A DNA stretch of 64,000 nucleotides from Taudactylus pleione. Its lineage: Eukaryota > Chordata > Amphibia > Anura > Myobatrachidae. The position numbers and the translations under genes are program-made. The notes under the pieces were generated by a model that had not been told where the DNA came from, made no database searches, and saw nothing but the letters and a program-made list of their open reading frames with translations. The stretch's first letter is position 1. Each line of letters begins with the position of its first letter. The stretch lies in NCBI GenBank assembly GCA_031769625.1, contig JAUIMM010000121.1:7092001-7156000 (forward strand), read 5' to 3'. Below are positions 1 to 13,374 of this stretch, piece by piece.

Positions 1-3000
1 CAATGACTGTCACATACAGAATCACAGACACACAGCATCCAGGACTGTCACATACAAAATCAGACACACAGCATCCAGGACTGTCACATACAGAATCACA
101 GACACACAGCATCCAGGATTGTCACATACAGAATCAAGATAAACAGCATCCAGAACTGTCACCTCCAGAATCACAGACACACAGCATCCAGGACTGTCAC
201 ATACAGAATCACAGACACACGGCATCCAGGACTGTCACATACAGAATCACAGACACACAGCATCCAGGACTGTCACATACAGAATCACAGACACACAGCA
301 TCCACGACTGTCACATACAGAATCACAGACACACAGCATCCAGGACTGTCACATAAAGAATCACAGATAAACAGCATCCAGGACTGTCACATACAGACAC
401 ACAGCATCCAGGACTGTCACATACAGACACACAGTATCCAGGGCTGTCACATACAGAATCACAGACACACAGCATCCAGGACTGTTACATACAGAATCAC
501 AGACACACAGCATCCAGGACTGTCACATACAGAATCACAGACACACAGCATCCACGACTGTCACATACAGACACACAGCATCCAGGGCTGTCACATACAG
601 ACACACAGCATCCAGGGCTGTCACATACAGAATCACAGACACACAGCATCCAGGACTGTCACATACAGAATCACAGACACACTGCATCCAGGACTGTCAC
701 ATACAGAATCACAGACATACAGCATCCAGGACTGTCACATACAGAATCACAGACACACAGCATCCAGGACTGTCACATACAGAATCACAGACACACAGCA
801 TCCAGGACTGTCACATACAGAATCACAGACACACAGCATCCAGGACTGTCACATACAGAATCACAGACACACAGCATCCAGGACTGTCACATACAAAAGC
901 ACAGACATACAGCATCCAGGACTGTCACATACAGAATCACAGACACACAGCATCCAGGACTGTCACATACAAAATCACAGACATACAGCATCCAGAACTG
1001 TCACATACAGAATCACAAATAAACAGCATCCAGGACTGTCACCTCCAGAATCACAGACACACAGCATCCAGGACTGTCACATACAGAATCACAGACACAC
1101 AGCATCCAGGACTGTCACATACAGAATCACAGACACACAGCATCCAGGACTGTCACATACAGAATCACAGACACACAGCATCCATGACTGTCACATACAG
1201 AATCACAGACACAAAGCATCCAGGACTGTCGCATACAGAATCACAAACACAAAACATCCAGGACTGTCACATAAAGAAACACAGACACACAGCATCCAGG
1301 ACTGTCACATCCACTATCACAGCATCAATGACTGTCACATAAAGAATCACAGACACACAGCATCCAGGACTGTCACATCCAGAATCACAGACACACAGCA
1401 TCTAGGACTGTGACATCCAGAATCACAGACACACAGCATCCAGGACTGTCACATACAGACACACAGCATCCAGGACTGTCACATCCAGAATCACAGACAC
1501 ACAGCATCCAGGACTGTCACATACAGAATCACAGACACAAAACATCCAGGACTGTCACATAAAGAAACACAGACACACAGCATCCAGGACTGTCACATAC
1601 AGACACACAGACACACAGCATCCAGGACTGTCACATACAGAATCACAGACACACAGCATCCAGGACTGTCACATACAGAATTACAGACACACAGCATCCA
1701 GGACTGTCACATCCAGTATCACAGCATCCAGAACTGTCACATCAAGAATCAAAGACACACAGCATTCAGGACTGCCACAACCAAAATCACACAACATCCA
1801 GGATTGCCACATCTAGAATCACAGACACAAAGTATGCACTGTTATTCAGAATAACACAACACCCAGGACTGTCATCTCTAGAATCACAGACACATGGCAT
1901 CCAGGACTGATGCAAATAGAATCCACAACATCCAGACTTGTGAGTTCCAGAATCACAAACACACAGCATCCGGAACTGTCACATCCAGAAATACAGACAC
2001 ACAGCATTGAGGACTGTCACATCTAGAAGAAGCACAGACATACAGCACCTAGAACTGTCCCATCCAGATTTTCAGACACACAGCATATAGGACTGTCACA
2101 TACAGATCACACAACATCCAGACCCGTCAGATAGAGAATTACAGACACACAGCATCCAGGACTGTCACATACAGATCACACAACATCCAGACCCGTCAGA
2201 TAGAGAATTACAGACACACAGCATCCAGGACTGTCACATACAAAATCAGACACACAGCATCCAGGACTGTCACATACAGAATCACAGACACACAGCATCC
2301 AGGACTGTCACATACAGAATCACAGACACACAGCATCCAGGACTGTCACATACAGAATCACAGACACACAGCATCCAGGACTGTCACATACAAAATCACA
2401 GACATGCAGCATCCAGGACTGTCACATACAGAATCACAGACACACAGCATCCAGGACTGTCACATACAGAATCACAGCATCCAGGACTGTCACATACAGA
2501 ATCAAGATAAACAGCATCCAGAACTGTCACCTCCAGAATCACAGACACACAGCATCCAGGACTGTCACATACAGAATCACAGACACACAGCATCCAGGAC
2601 TGTCACATACAGAATCACAGACACATAGCATCCAGGACTGTCACATACAGAATCACAGACACACGGCATCCAGGACTGTCACATACAGAATCACAGACAC
2701 ACAGAATCCAGGACTGTCACATACAGAATCACAGACACACAGCATCCACGACTGTCACATACAGAATCACAGACACACAGCATCCAGGACTGTCACATAA
2801 AGAATCACAGATAAACAGCATCCAGGACTGTCACATACAGACACACAGCATCCAGGACTGTCACATACAGACACACAGCATCCAGGGCTGTCACATACAG
2901 AATCACAGACACACAGCATCCAGGACTGTTACATACAGAATCACAGACACACAGCATCCAGGACTGTCACATACAGAATCACAGACACACAGCATCCACG

Positions 3001-4246
3001 ACTGTCACATACAGACACACAGCATCCAGGGCTGTCACATACAGACACACAGCATCCAGGGCTGTCACATACAGAATCACAGACACACAGCATCCAGGAC
3101 TGTCACATACAGAATCACAGACACACTGCATCCAGGACTGTCACATACAGAATCACAGACATACAGCATCCAGGACTGTCACATACAGAATCACAGACAC
3201 ACAGCATCCAGGACTCTCACATACAGAATCACAGACACACAGCATCCAGGACTGTCACATACAGAATCACAGACACACAGCATCCAGGACTGTCACATAC
3301 AGAATCACAGACACACAGCATCCAGGACTGTCACATACAAAATCACAGACATACAGCATCCAGGACTGTCACATACAGAATCACAGACACACTGCATCCA
3401 GGACTGTCACATACAAAATCACAGACATACAGCATCCAGAACTGTCACATACAGAATCACAAATAAACAGCATCCAGGACTGTCACCTCCAGAATCACAG
3501 ACACACAGCATCCAGGACTGTCACATACAGAATCACAGACACACAGCATCCAGGACTGTCACATACAGAATCACAGACACACAGCATCCAGGACTGTCAC
3601 ATACAGAATTTCAGACACACAGCATCCAGGACTGTCACATCCAGTATCACAGCATCCAGAACTGTCACATCAAGAATCAAAGACACACAGCATTCAGGAC
3701 TGTCACAACCAAAATCACACAACATCCAGGATTGCCACATCTAGAATCACAGACACAAAGTATGCACTGTTATTCAGAATAACACAACACCCAGGACTGT
3801 CATCTCTAGAATCACAGACACATGGCATCCAGGACTGATGCAAATAGAATCCACAACATCCAGACTTGTGAGTTCCAGAATCACAAACACACAGCATCCG
3901 GAACTGTCACATCCAGAAATACAGATACACAGCATTCAGGACTGTCACATCTAGAAGAAGCACAGACATACAGCACCTAGAACTGTCCTATCCAGATTTT
4001 CAGACACACAGCATATAGGACTGTCACATACAGATCACACAACATCCAGACCCGTCAGATAGAGAATTACAGACACACAGCATCCAGGACTGTCACATAC
4101 AGATCACACAACATCCAGACCCGTCAGATAGAGAATTACAGACACACAGCACCCTGAAGCACAGGCATACAACATCCAGAACTGTCACATCTAAAAGCAC
4201 ATACACTCTGCAGCCAGAACTGTCACATCCAGAATCACTGACCCAC
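1..4246. repeat. 38-bp satellite, monomeric array
   Basis: Tandem array of a 38-bp unit whose core reads GGACTGTCACATACAGAATC followed by an ACAGACACACAGCATCC spacer. Most units from 1 to about 3600 are near identical, while 1700-2200 and 3600-4246 hold more divergent ones (for example with ACATCCAGAA). A large internal duplication is visible: the block at 1787-1969 recurs at 3715-3897 almost unchanged, and the block near 40-60 recurs near 2240, so a segment of about 2 kb was duplicated with later gain and loss of units. The array continues past the left edge. Apparent open frames here are repeat-encoded and not genes. Confidence 0.95.
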
Positions 4247-4618
4247 GGGGTATGCGTTCGGCATCCCAGCGGTCTGGATGCCGATGCTCCTATTACCAGG
4301 GACGCAAATCCCGACGCCGTCATCCTGACCGCCGGGATACCGAAGGTAAGTATCGAGGTGTTAGGATGTTAGGTTTAGGGTGCAGGGTTATGCACTAGGG
4401 GCAGGGTTACGGTTAGGTACTTATGGGGGAGGGTTAGGCTCCGGGGAGGGGTAGGTTAGGTTCAGGCACTAGAGGGGGAGATTAGGGTTAGGCACCAAAC
4501 GGGGGGTTAGGGTAGGGTAGGGAGAGGGGAAGGATTAGCATACTGACCAACAAGTATCGGTATGTTAACCCTTTCTAGATGCCGGCGTTGGGATTTCATT
4601 AGTCGGATCTCATACTGA
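4247..4618. mobile_element. CGGCATCC-type MITE with TTAGG-like core
   Basis: An insertion interrupting the satellite. Its ends carry inverted GC-rich motifs (CGGCATCC near 4260, GATGCCGGCG near 4579). Its centre (about 4360-4540) is a degenerate tandem repeat of GGGTTAGG(T/C)... with GGGGGAGG spacers that resembles telomeric repeat without being one. Similar elements lie at 11573-12150 and 56951-57430, and a related core lies at 25980-26140. No transposase is seen. The superfamily is not clear. Confidence 0.6.
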
Positions 4619-4651
4619 TTCCACACACAGCATCCATGACTTTCACATAAA

Positions 4652-5453
4652 GGGGCCTATTCATCATACCTAAACTTTCTCTGGAGGTACTTAGGTTTAG
4701 AACTCGCACGGAGTTCTACCTAATTACCGGAGGAATTCATCATTCCTCCTCCCCATAACTCCGAAAAGCTGTCATTTTTGCGATGACAGCTTTTCAGGAA
4801 ATAGATAGTTATCCCTATCTACACAAAATTACCGCAACTGGAATCCGTGCTGCGCATGTGCTGTTACATTCGTAAAACCAGCACATGTGCAGCACTACCT
4901 ACAGCTGCTGTAATTTTGTGTCCACCCCACAACCCTCCCTCCCCCCGCGCTCACCTCCCCCCGTCCCCGCACTTACCTGCCCGCTGCAGCGCCTCCGGCT
5001 CCGATGGCTGTGCTGTCACGTGTTCTCCCAGCTGACCACAGTAGTTTAGAAAAAAAAAGTTTTTTTTTTTCTAAACTTTATTGTGTTCTGCTGGGAGAAT
5101 ACGTGTCAGACCAGCCTCCGGGGCCAGAGGACGGACCAGAGCGGTGGAGGGAGAGATGCCGGGGAACTTGCACATGCTGACACAGGTAAGTCTCACCTGC
5201 TATTCGCCACCTCACAGTAGCGAATAGTAACTCAATCAAATTCCGAAAATACATAATTTTCGGAAGTTGATGAATACCATAATTTCCATATCCCCATACT
5301 AATGTATGGGGAGTGTGGAAATTAACGCAGGGGGACTTAAAAAAGGAGATATCAGTGATATCTCCTGTGCTAAGTGTGTTCATGAATACTAAAATAATGT
5401 TAATTAAGGAAAATGGCCTTAAAAACGTTATTTAGTGTTGATGAATAGGCCCC
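4652..5453. mobile_element. Non-autonomous DNA transposon, GGGGCCTATTCATCA termini
   Basis: Perfect 15-bp terminal inverted repeats (GGGGCCTATTCATCA at the left, its complement at the right) bound 802 bp inserted in the 38-bp satellite. An AAA lies on each side, and removing the element restores a normal satellite unit (CACATAAAGAAT). A 3-bp A/T duplication and GG-starting ends fit PIF/Harbinger-type MITEs, which is an inference. The interior has no transposase; it contains a self-complementary A/T tract near 5050-5080. Confidence 0.75.
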
Positions 5454-5885
5454 AAAGAATGACACAACATCCAGACCTGTCAAATTAAGAATTACAGACA
5501 CAGCATCGTGAAGCACAGGCATACAGCATCCAGAACTGTCACATCTAAAAGCACATACACTCTGCAGTATACTTGCCTACTTTTGAAAAAACATTTCAGG
5601 GAGATTGTGAAAGCATCACCTATGAGCGCAGCGTTATAGCCGACGTGTACTGCTACATGTGAGAGGCGTGTCATATAATTGATTTACATTCAAATGTAAA
5701 TGAGCCCCAAAGCTGTTAGTAAGATCTACTTGTTGATGAAAACACACTGATACTTTTCAGAAAATGTATGTAGCCATAGGGATCATTGTACCTTATAACC
5801 AATGCAGGGAAATTATACTAATTATTCCATTTGAATGTTTATATCTCTGTTCTGTTTTATACATATCAGCTTCATAATGGGGTTA

Positions 5886-6496
5886 CAGGGAAAATATATG
5901 AACAGCGCTAGATTATCTAAATTTGATAGTCGTAAATAAAATTACATATATAACATTGTAAACATCTGAACATCAAGGAAGAGTGTAATAAAAAGTCTCT
6001 TTAGGGAAGACTGCAATCTCAGTCCAAATGACACTGTTGCTATAACACTGACATTTGTCATTTGGACTGAGATTGCAGTCTTCCCTAAAGAGACTTTTTA
6101 TTACACTCTTCCTTGATGTTCGGATGTTTACAATGTTATATATGTAATTTTATTCACGTGCATAATATCAATATATTTTTTTATCTATAGGAATAAATTG
6201 ATTTTTCTTCTAATCAAGCCATATAGAGTATCCATTTTTTCGAATATATACAATTGTTATATTATTGCATTATTTATTACAGGAATTTTTATCTTCATGC
6301 TTTGGTACTGATATTACCATGTTATTTCCTTTGTTTTTTATTTTATATTCATATGACTATGAAATTTAGATAATCTAGCGCTGTTCATATATTTTCCCTT
6401 TTTCTTAGCTTATATCAGGAGTTGACACCTCTATCTGAACTAGCTGCTCACCTGACAGCGCCAACTGAGTTCCCTTCCCCCTTATTTCTAAGTGTT
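5886..6496. mobile_element. Snap-back inverted retroelement fragment, 15-bp duplication
   Basis: A 15-bp direct repeat TTCATAATGGGGTTA flanks this block (5871-5885, 6497-6511). Inside is a long inverted repeat: 5886-5922 pairs with about 6361-6399, and 5951-6033 pairs with about 6055-6140, with a centre near 6045. The long target duplication argues for retroposition instead of cut-and-paste. AGCGCT motifs at the ends recall the Penelope-like fragments elsewhere in the window, but no protein is encoded, so the family assignment is tentative. Confidence 0.6.
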
Positions 6497-6518
6497 TTCA
6501 TAATGGGGTTAAGGTGTA

Positions 6519-6870
6519 CAGGGGCGCCGAGAGGCGGGGCGGGAGCGGGTACTATTTAACCGGACTTCCTGAGGGTCCCATGTCCGGCGCCACCCCCCCT
6601 CCTCCATTCTCTCTCCCTCACAGCAGCCCAGAACACAGCGTGTGCTGAGCTGCAGTGGGAGACTGCTTGTGGCTGCTGAGCAGCAGCCACAAGCAGTCTC
6701 CTATGCCTGTGAAGGGGGGGGAGTGATCACACTGATCGCGCCCCCCTGGCTTTGCTCCGGGCTGAGGGACTCTGTTTTGTTTTTGTTTTGCTCAAGGGGG
6801 CATGGCCACGCCTTCCGCAATTAGGCCACACCCACTCTTTACCTGGGCCCGGCAGGGCTCTACGCCCCTG
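6519..6870. mobile_element. hAT MITE, CAGGGGCGCC termini
   Basis: CAGGGGCG at the left and CGCCCCTG at the right, flanked by an exact 8-bp duplication AAGGTGTA (6511-6518, 6871-6878). The 352-bp element is GC-rich, with an internal hairpin near 6650-6700. Its left end matches the left end of the larger element at 8444 (GGCGCCGAGAGG), so the two are the same family. Confidence 0.88.
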
Positions 6871-6949
6871 AAGGTGTAATCAGGGAGATCGCTACTATTT
6901 CAGGGAGTCTCTCTGACAATGAGGGGGAGTTGGCAAGTATGCTCTGCAG

Positions 6950-8443
6950 CCAGAACTGTCACATCCAGAATCACTGACACACAGCGTCCAGAGATGTCAC
7001 ATCCAGAAACACAGACACAAAGCTAACCGAACTGTCACATCCAGAATCACAGACACACAGCATCCAGAACTGTCACATCCAGTGTCACAGTCATATAGTA
7101 TCCAACTGTCACAACTAAAAGTACAGATAATCTGTATCCAGAACTATCACATCAGAATCACACAACATCCAGAACTGACAAATCCAGAATCAAGGACACA
7201 TACTGTAGCATAAGGAACTGTCACATCCAGAATCGCTGACACACATCCAGGATTTTCACATCCAGAATTTAGGATTTTCACATCCAGAATCGCAAACACA
7301 CAGCATCCAGAATTGTCACACGCAGAAATAAAGACACAAAGCTTCCAGGACTGTCACATCCGGAATTACTGGGAACACAATATCCAGGACTGTCACATCC
7401 GGAATCACAGATATACAGCATCAAAGACTGTTACATTTATAAACACAAGCACACAGCATCCAGGACTTTCACATCCAAAATCACAGACACACAGCATCCA
7501 AGACTGTCACATCCAGTATTGTAAACACACAGCATCCAAAACTGTCACATCCAGAATCACAGACACACAGCATCCAAGACTGCACAAAAACACAAAATCT
7601 AGAACTGTCACATCCAAAATCACACAAATCACCCAGAACTGTCATTCACAGAATCACTGACTCACAGCATCTAGAACTGTCACCACCAGAGTCACAGACA
7701 CCTCAAAACAGCGACACACCAAAATCTTAATGTGGGTGAGAGGGAAACATTTAATCTGAAGCCCCTTACATTGCAGTCTATCCCACGTATCAATATAATA
7801 TAGTAATATGTTAATGAAAATTCCAAATAATTCAAACTAGTAAAGTTGCAAAGTATCTAAAGCACATTTATCCATTTTCCCTTTCTTAAGGTTACCATAA
7901 AACCAATCTAGAACCTTTATAACAGAGATGTGCTCAACCCACACCAATTAGTTCACCCTAGGCAAGTGTCTAGGTCCGGGGTCTTCAACTTTTAAGGCAG
8001 TGTGGGCCACATTAAAAAATTTGACGAAGCCGAGGACCACTAAGCTATACTGCGGTATTTAGACTCTGCCCCCTCCTCACACAATTATGACCCATAACTG
8101 CCCCCTTGTACAATTTAAATTATGTCCCATAACTGCACCCCTCTGCAGTGCCCTCAGTAGTGCCCCTTATACAGTGCCCCCAGTAGTGGTCCCCCTTATG
8201 CAGGCTCCCAGTAGTGATCCAGTATCACAGACACACAGCATCCATAACTGTCACATCTAGAAACTCAGACACGCAGACTCTAGAACTGCAACAACCAAAA
8301 CTAATTACATTTACGTATATTCAGATAACAGATATTCAGCATTTATACCTATTAAATACAGATTTACAGGCAGAAGTGTAACACCCAGGATGAAAGAGAA
8401 ACATCATCCATATATAGCAAAGCCTGAATCACAGACACACAGC
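6950..8443. repeat. Degenerate 38-bp satellite and first segmental duplicon
   Basis: Diverged 38-bp units (CATCCAGAACTGTCACATCCAGAATCACA) run to about 7710, then about 270 bp of unique sequence (AATCTTAATGTGGGTGAGAGG onward), a hAT-like fragment, and a short satellite tail. From about 7050 the segment is paralogous to 10816-14797 base for base over long stretches, so it is one copy of a tandem segmental duplication of about 1.4 kb. It serves as an empty-site reference for the element at 12301. Confidence 0.85.
7977..8217. mobile_element. hAT-like fragment
   Basis: The sequence starting GGGGTCTTCAACTTTTAAGG with GTGGGCCAC resembles a hAT-family terminus, and it ends in short CAGTAGTG(CCC) repeats. 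It is absent from the paralogous duplicon near 14470, which instead has satellite sequence. No clean target duplication was found. Confidence 0.45.
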
Positions 8444-9870
8444 CAGTGGCGCCGAGAGGGGGGAGAGCGGGTACAGATTACCCGGGCCCGGGCAAAGCAG
8501 GGGGCCCGGGCCGTACGCAGTACTTCACTGGTTTTTTTTTTCAACCTTTTTCTTTTTAAATTCTCCTTTACCAATTTACCGTGGGCGGCGGTGGGTGTCA
8601 GTTCGGGGGTGTTACTGCACAGTTTGTGTGACTGTCTGTCAGTGTCACAAACGGTGCGTGTCATTCACTTACCAATGCAGGCTGCAGCCGCGCCACTGCG
8701 GAGCTGGTGCCTGCTAAGAGAGAGCCTCGCGAGATGATGACGTCATGTCACGAGGCTCTCTCTCACTCTCTCAGCAGGCACGAGCTCCAGGCTCCGGGCG
8801 GCGGCGGGCGGAGATTGGGAGGCGAGGGAATAAATAAAGGCAGGTGAATGCTGGCATCATCGTTTTTTTGTGTGGCACAGACAGTGACTTGGAATAAGGG
8901 TATGAGAGTGACTGTATCTCACTGTCTGTGAAGGGAAGAGCCGAGCGTGCCCGTGACTGCTAGGCTCAGGCTGTGAAAAGATACTGTACTGCAAATATGG
9001 TGATGGATGCATAATGTGTGTGTGTGTGTGTATATATATATATTTAATGTATTATATTTATATAACCGGTATATCTAAATGGGTGTAATATATATTATAT
9101 ACTGTGTGTGTGTAATATATTATATATTAACTTTTGTTATTTATATATATATGTAACGTTCCCGCTAGGTTGTTTTAGTGGGGCGCTGCACCCTGCCTTC
9201 CTGGAGGGCAAAAAGCAACCTAACCCTCACCGCGCAGTGCACCGCTAAGAGAGCCTGTGGGTACCGTCTTCACCCACGGGTCGCAGCGTCCCGTGGGTGG
9301 GGAAATTGCGGTGACCCGGTCACCGCCGGTGTATAGACGCTGGGTGCATGCGCCCGGCATCTATTCTACCTGTCAGCAGCTCTTGGGGGCTGCCCGGCGT
9401 GTCCGTAAGTGTCGGGCACGCCCCAAGAGTGACGAAAAGGTGACGCGTCTTATAGACATGCCTCCTTTTCAATAGCCACGCCCCTTTTTCAGGTGCGCTC
9501 GCGCGCCTTTGGCGCACACAGAAGTGCCCTCTCTATCTCTGGCACCCTGCCTGCCGCCGGAGCTAGAGTGAACACTATATATGTATATATATATACACCA
9601 CCACATGTGATATATATATATATATATACAGTATATATAAATATATATATATCAATGTTTAATAAATATACATACATAACTCAATGGTTTCATTAATGCT
9701 GCTGCTAACTGGGTGCCCTTCACTTTTACAGCATGCTGCTAAAATAGATAAATACACTCCGGATTAGATTAGTAATGCTGTTCGTGACAAAGGTGCAATG
9801 AAGCTCTAAAACATTGAAATCTTGTAACACTGCAATGAGTATTTCTAATCTGGAGTACCGCTATCCTACT

Positions 9871-9877
9871 GTGTGTG

Positions 9878-9929
<52 letters not shown>

Positions 9930-9940
9930 CACACACACAA
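9871..9940. repeat. (TG)/(TA)/(CA) microsatellite
   Basis: Short TG repeat, then about 50 bp of TA, then CA repeat: a self-complementary microsatellite. Other TA/TG tracts lie at 9020-9150 and 9580-9660. Confidence 0.9.
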
Positions 9941-10358
9941 AATAATGGGGTCCTGGGGAATGCGTTCTGCAACTGATGACAGGTGAGATGCAGCCCAAAG
10001 AATCCTGTCCTGTCTCCCCTTCCTATAGCCAGAGGAAATGTCATGCGCTGCATATGGCTGCTGGAGAATCTTCTCAAAGTAGGATCAGCCACTACAAAAC
10101 AGCAGCCAGAGACTGTGCACCCGAGAAAGAGAGGGGAAACAAGGGCAAACCCCCAATTCCAGCTGCAAGCTCCCAGCAGCCTCCTATGTTTCCCCGGGGC
10201 TGGGTCAGTGGTTGTCACTTTGTGTAGTGTGCTGCTGTTGCTGCTGCCAGTGAACGTGTGTCCCAGCACACATGTCAAAGTGAGACTGGGATCCGCCAGC
10301 AGCACACAGATCATAAAATATAACTAGACAGAATGAAGAGGCCATAAATACCCTAGAG

Positions 10359-10701
10359 CAGGGGTGGGGAAACTTTTATCTGTTGAGGGCCATATTGATT
10401 TATAAAATATTATTCGTGGGGCCGGTGCAGGCCACAACCCCTCCGTGTGATGTCACATGGGGACGGGGCCACAATCGCTGGTGATTACAGCAATGCTCTG
10501 GGGAGCTGTAAGGGCAGCGGTGTGACCTCCTCAAGCGTCCTAAGGATGCTCCAGGCGGCACTGTTGCATAGATTCTGGCTGCAGGGTGCCATTCTAGGCA
10601 CCCTGCTAGTCAGATGAGTCTAGCAGAATAAAGCTCCAAGGTCTGACCAAATGATTCAGGGGGCATTATACGGCCCCTGGACCTGAGGTTCCCCATCCCT
10701 G
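10359..10701. mobile_element. hAT MITE, CAGGGGTGGGG termini
   Basis: Left end CAGGGGTGGGGAAAC and right end GTTCCCCATCCCTG form an inverted pair, and an exact 8-bp duplication CCCTAGAG flanks them (10351-10358, 10702-10709). Length 343 bp. Nested inside the 8444-10815 element, so it is younger than that element. Confidence 0.88.
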
Positions 10702-10815
10702 CCCTAGAGCAATGTAAAAATCCTGATAGATTAATTCACTCTCTCTCTCTTCTCCTCCATGGGGGGCCATGGGAGGTTGCTGTACCGGGGTCCCGGATTT
10801 CTCTTGGCAGCCCTG

Positions 10816-12300
10816 CACACAGCATCCAGAACTGTCACATCCAGTGTCACAGTCATACAGTATCCAACTGTCACATCTAAAAGCACAGATACTCTGCATC
10901 CAGAACTGTCACATTAGAATCACACAACATCCAGAACTGCAAAATCCAGAATCAATGTCACATACTTTAGCATAAGGAACTGTCACATCCAGAATCACTG
11001 ACACACATCCAGGATTTTCACATCCAGAATCACAAACACACAGCATCCAGAATTGTCACACCCAGAAATACAGACACAAAGCTTCCAGGACTGTCAGATC
11101 CAGAATCACTGGGAACACAACATCCAGGACTGTCACATCTGGAATCACAGATATACAGCATCGAAGACTGTTACATTCATAAACACAAGCACACAGCATC
11201 CGGGACGGTCACATCCAGAATCACAGACACACAGCATCCAAGACTGTCACATCTAGTATCGTAAACACACAGCAACCAAAACTGTCACATCTGGAATCAC
11301 AGATATACAGCATCCAAGACTGTTACATTCATAAACACAAGCACACAGCATCCGGGACGGTCACATCCAGAATCACAGACACACAGCATCCAAGACTGTC
11401 ACATCTAGTATCATAAACACGCAGCAACCAAAACTGTCATATCCAGAATCACAGACACACAGCATCTAAGACTGTCACATCCAGAATCACAGACACACAG
11501 AATCCAAGACTGTCACATCCAGACAGCACCCAAGACTGTCACATCCAGAATCAGACACATAGCATTCAAGGGAATCGGTATGAAATACAGCCGGCCGCAT
11601 GGCCGGTGGTTCGATTCCCGGCAGCGCCTGGCCGACAAAAGCAGAGTTCCCGGCAGCGTAAGCCCTACAGCGCTGGAAATCCCGATCGTTGCTAAGGTAA
11701 GTATAAACTAACCTAACCTCCTAACCCTAACCCTCCCTAGGGGTGCCTAACCTTAACCTCCCCCTCAAGTGCCTAACAATAATCCCCCCTCTAAGTGCCT
11801 AACCCTAACCCCCCCATCCCCGATGCCTAAACCTAAGTCCCCCGGGGGGTTGCCTAACCCTATTTCCCCCTGGGGATGCCTAACCCTAACCCTCCCTCCC
11901 CCTAGCCTGACCCTAACCCTCCCGGGGGGGTGCCTATCCTTAATTCCCCCCCGGGTGCCCTAAACCTAACCCTCCCACCAGCGGCTGTCCGCTCGCGGCG
12001 CCCGGCATCCCTTCGATCCGGATGCTGGGCGCTGGTCTCCCGGCGTTAGGGAAATGACAGGCGTCTAGATATAGATGCCGGTCATTTATCCCACGCCGGA
12101 ATAAAGCAGCAGGGAAGCCAGCTGTCGGGATTCCAGTATCAAAAATTGTCACATTCAGAATTGCAGTTGAACATACTCCAGTTCTATCAAACCCAGAGTC
12201 ACAAAAACACAAAATCTAGAACTGTCACATCCAAAATCACACAAATCACCCAGAACTGTCACACACAGAATCACTGACTCACAGCATCTAGAACTGTCAC
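10816..12300. repeat. Degenerate 38-bp satellite, second segmental duplicon (first part)
   Basis: Diverged 38-bp units paralogous to 7050-7690, including the shared irregular unit CACACATCCAGGATTTTCACATCC and the shared GCTTCCAGGACTGTCA unit. It has gained extra tandem units at 11280-11560 (a repeated block of about 190 bp) and a MITE at 11573. It ends where the hAT at 12301 interrupts it and resumes at 14176. Confidence 0.85.
11573..12150. mobile_element. CGGCATCC-type MITE with CCTAACCC-like core
   Basis: GC-rich, self-complementary flanks (CCGGCCGCATGGCCGG at 11592-11607; CGGCATCC near 12003) surround a core at 11700-11970 of degenerate CCTAACCCTAACC(C)TCCC repeats. It is the inverse orientation of the family at 4247 and 56951. 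It replaces satellite sequence relative to the paralogous duplicon near 7590. A GGTTCGATTCC motif at 11610 resembles a tRNA B box by chance. Confidence 0.6.
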
Positions 12301-13239
12301 CAGGGCCGGATTAAGGGGGGGGCTCTGGGGGCAAGTACCCCCGGGCCCCCCTCTCTGAGAGGGCCCCCTGCCACAGATCGGATCTTTTTTACCGATCCGA
12401 TCTGAAGCGCTGCCTGTAGCAGAGTGTACACCAGCAGCGGCAGCTGTACTGATAGCCGTCATACAGACGGCGCGGCGACGCAGAGCACTGCTGCTGGGAT
12501 GCCGGTAGCCGCGTTCAATGAAAAGGGCTGTGCAGGCAGCAGGCTTTCAGGTACTGGCCGGCCGGCGTGCAGGCTGCAGGGAAGGAGGGGGCATCACGGG
12601 CACAGCTGCACATGGAGGATCACCCGAGGAGGAGAAAGAAGAACGCGCTGTACAGTTCTTCTGTGTCACTGTCTGACAGCAAAAGGGATCATCATCTCAA
12701 GAGAGCAGATACAGTAAGACAGAGAGTAGTGACTTTTTTTAGTTATCAATTAAAATTGAATAAATTAAGGCTCCAGGTAGCATTACTTTGAATGTGTGGT
12801 TGTGTGTGTGTGTGTGTGTAACTGTATATATATATATATATATATACTGTATATACACATATGTATAGTATGTATATGTATATATGTATGTATATATATA
12901 TATATATATATATACATGGAGATATTAAAACTGGAATAGAGCGCCTAATGTGCTTATGTACCTTTATATATACACAAACGGTATTAATTGATTAATAAGT
13001 GCTATAGTGCAACAAATAATATATTAAGGGATACCTCCCAAACAATGAAGTACCCGAAATGAATATCAATCAAATTCATATAAATGTGCAACCGTGCATC
13101 AATTATTAAAGTGCAAAAATATGAAAGTGCAAATCAGACAATGTTAAAAAATTAAAAATAATAGTTTTAATCAAAATCAGCAATAATATCCTTCCACATG
13201 AAGGATAAAATACATAAAAATTAAGAAAACAATTGCACG

Positions 13240-13281
<42 letters not shown>

Positions 13282-13374
13282 CCATAAAAAATCAGAATAA
13301 ATAGGGATTTAAAAAATAAATATAGGTTATCTGATAAAAAATGGCAAGTTCATGAATGGGTAGAGAACAGGAGC

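Larger units (their letters stand above)
5568..6941. mobile_element. hAT-type non-autonomous element carrying two nested insertions
   Basis: Ends TATACTTGCC and GGCAAGTATG are inverted, and an exact 8-bp duplication CTCTGCAG lies on both sides (5560-5567, 6942-6949). The uninterrupted paralogous site is present near 4200 (CTCTGCAGCCAGAACTG), which confirms the boundaries. An 8-bp duplication is the hAT signature. The element is largely filled by two later insertions, at 5886-6496 and 6519-6870. No transposase is visible. Confidence 0.85.
8444..10815. mobile_element. hAT-type element, 2.37 kb, with nested insertion
   Basis: An exact 8-bp duplication CACACAGC flanks the element (8436-8443, 10816-10823). 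Termini CAGTGGCGCCGAGAG and (complement of the right end) CAGGGCTGCCAAGAG match at 11 of 15 positions. The insertion sits exactly at the junction between the two satellite duplicons. Contents include a GC-rich hairpin at 8700-8790, TA/TG microsatellites, a GC-rich block at 9150-9560 of unknown origin, and the nested hAT MITE at 10359. The open frames inside are not conserved proteins. Confidence 0.75.

Noticed and set aside
1..4246. CRISPR-like regular repeats and open frames of up to 117 codons
   Set aside because: The 38-bp units are directly adjacent with no unique spacers, the context is vertebrate, and the peptides are repeat-encoded with no start or conservation logic.
9769..10314. Minus-strand 181-codon open frame
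   Set aside because: It runs through a TA/CA microsatellite and lies inside a hAT element; no conserved domain.
11592..11640. tRNA gene or tRNA-derived SINE (GGTTCGATTCC resembles a B box)
   Set aside because: No A box, acceptor stem or cloverleaf is present; the motif is part of the GC-rich arm of a MITE.
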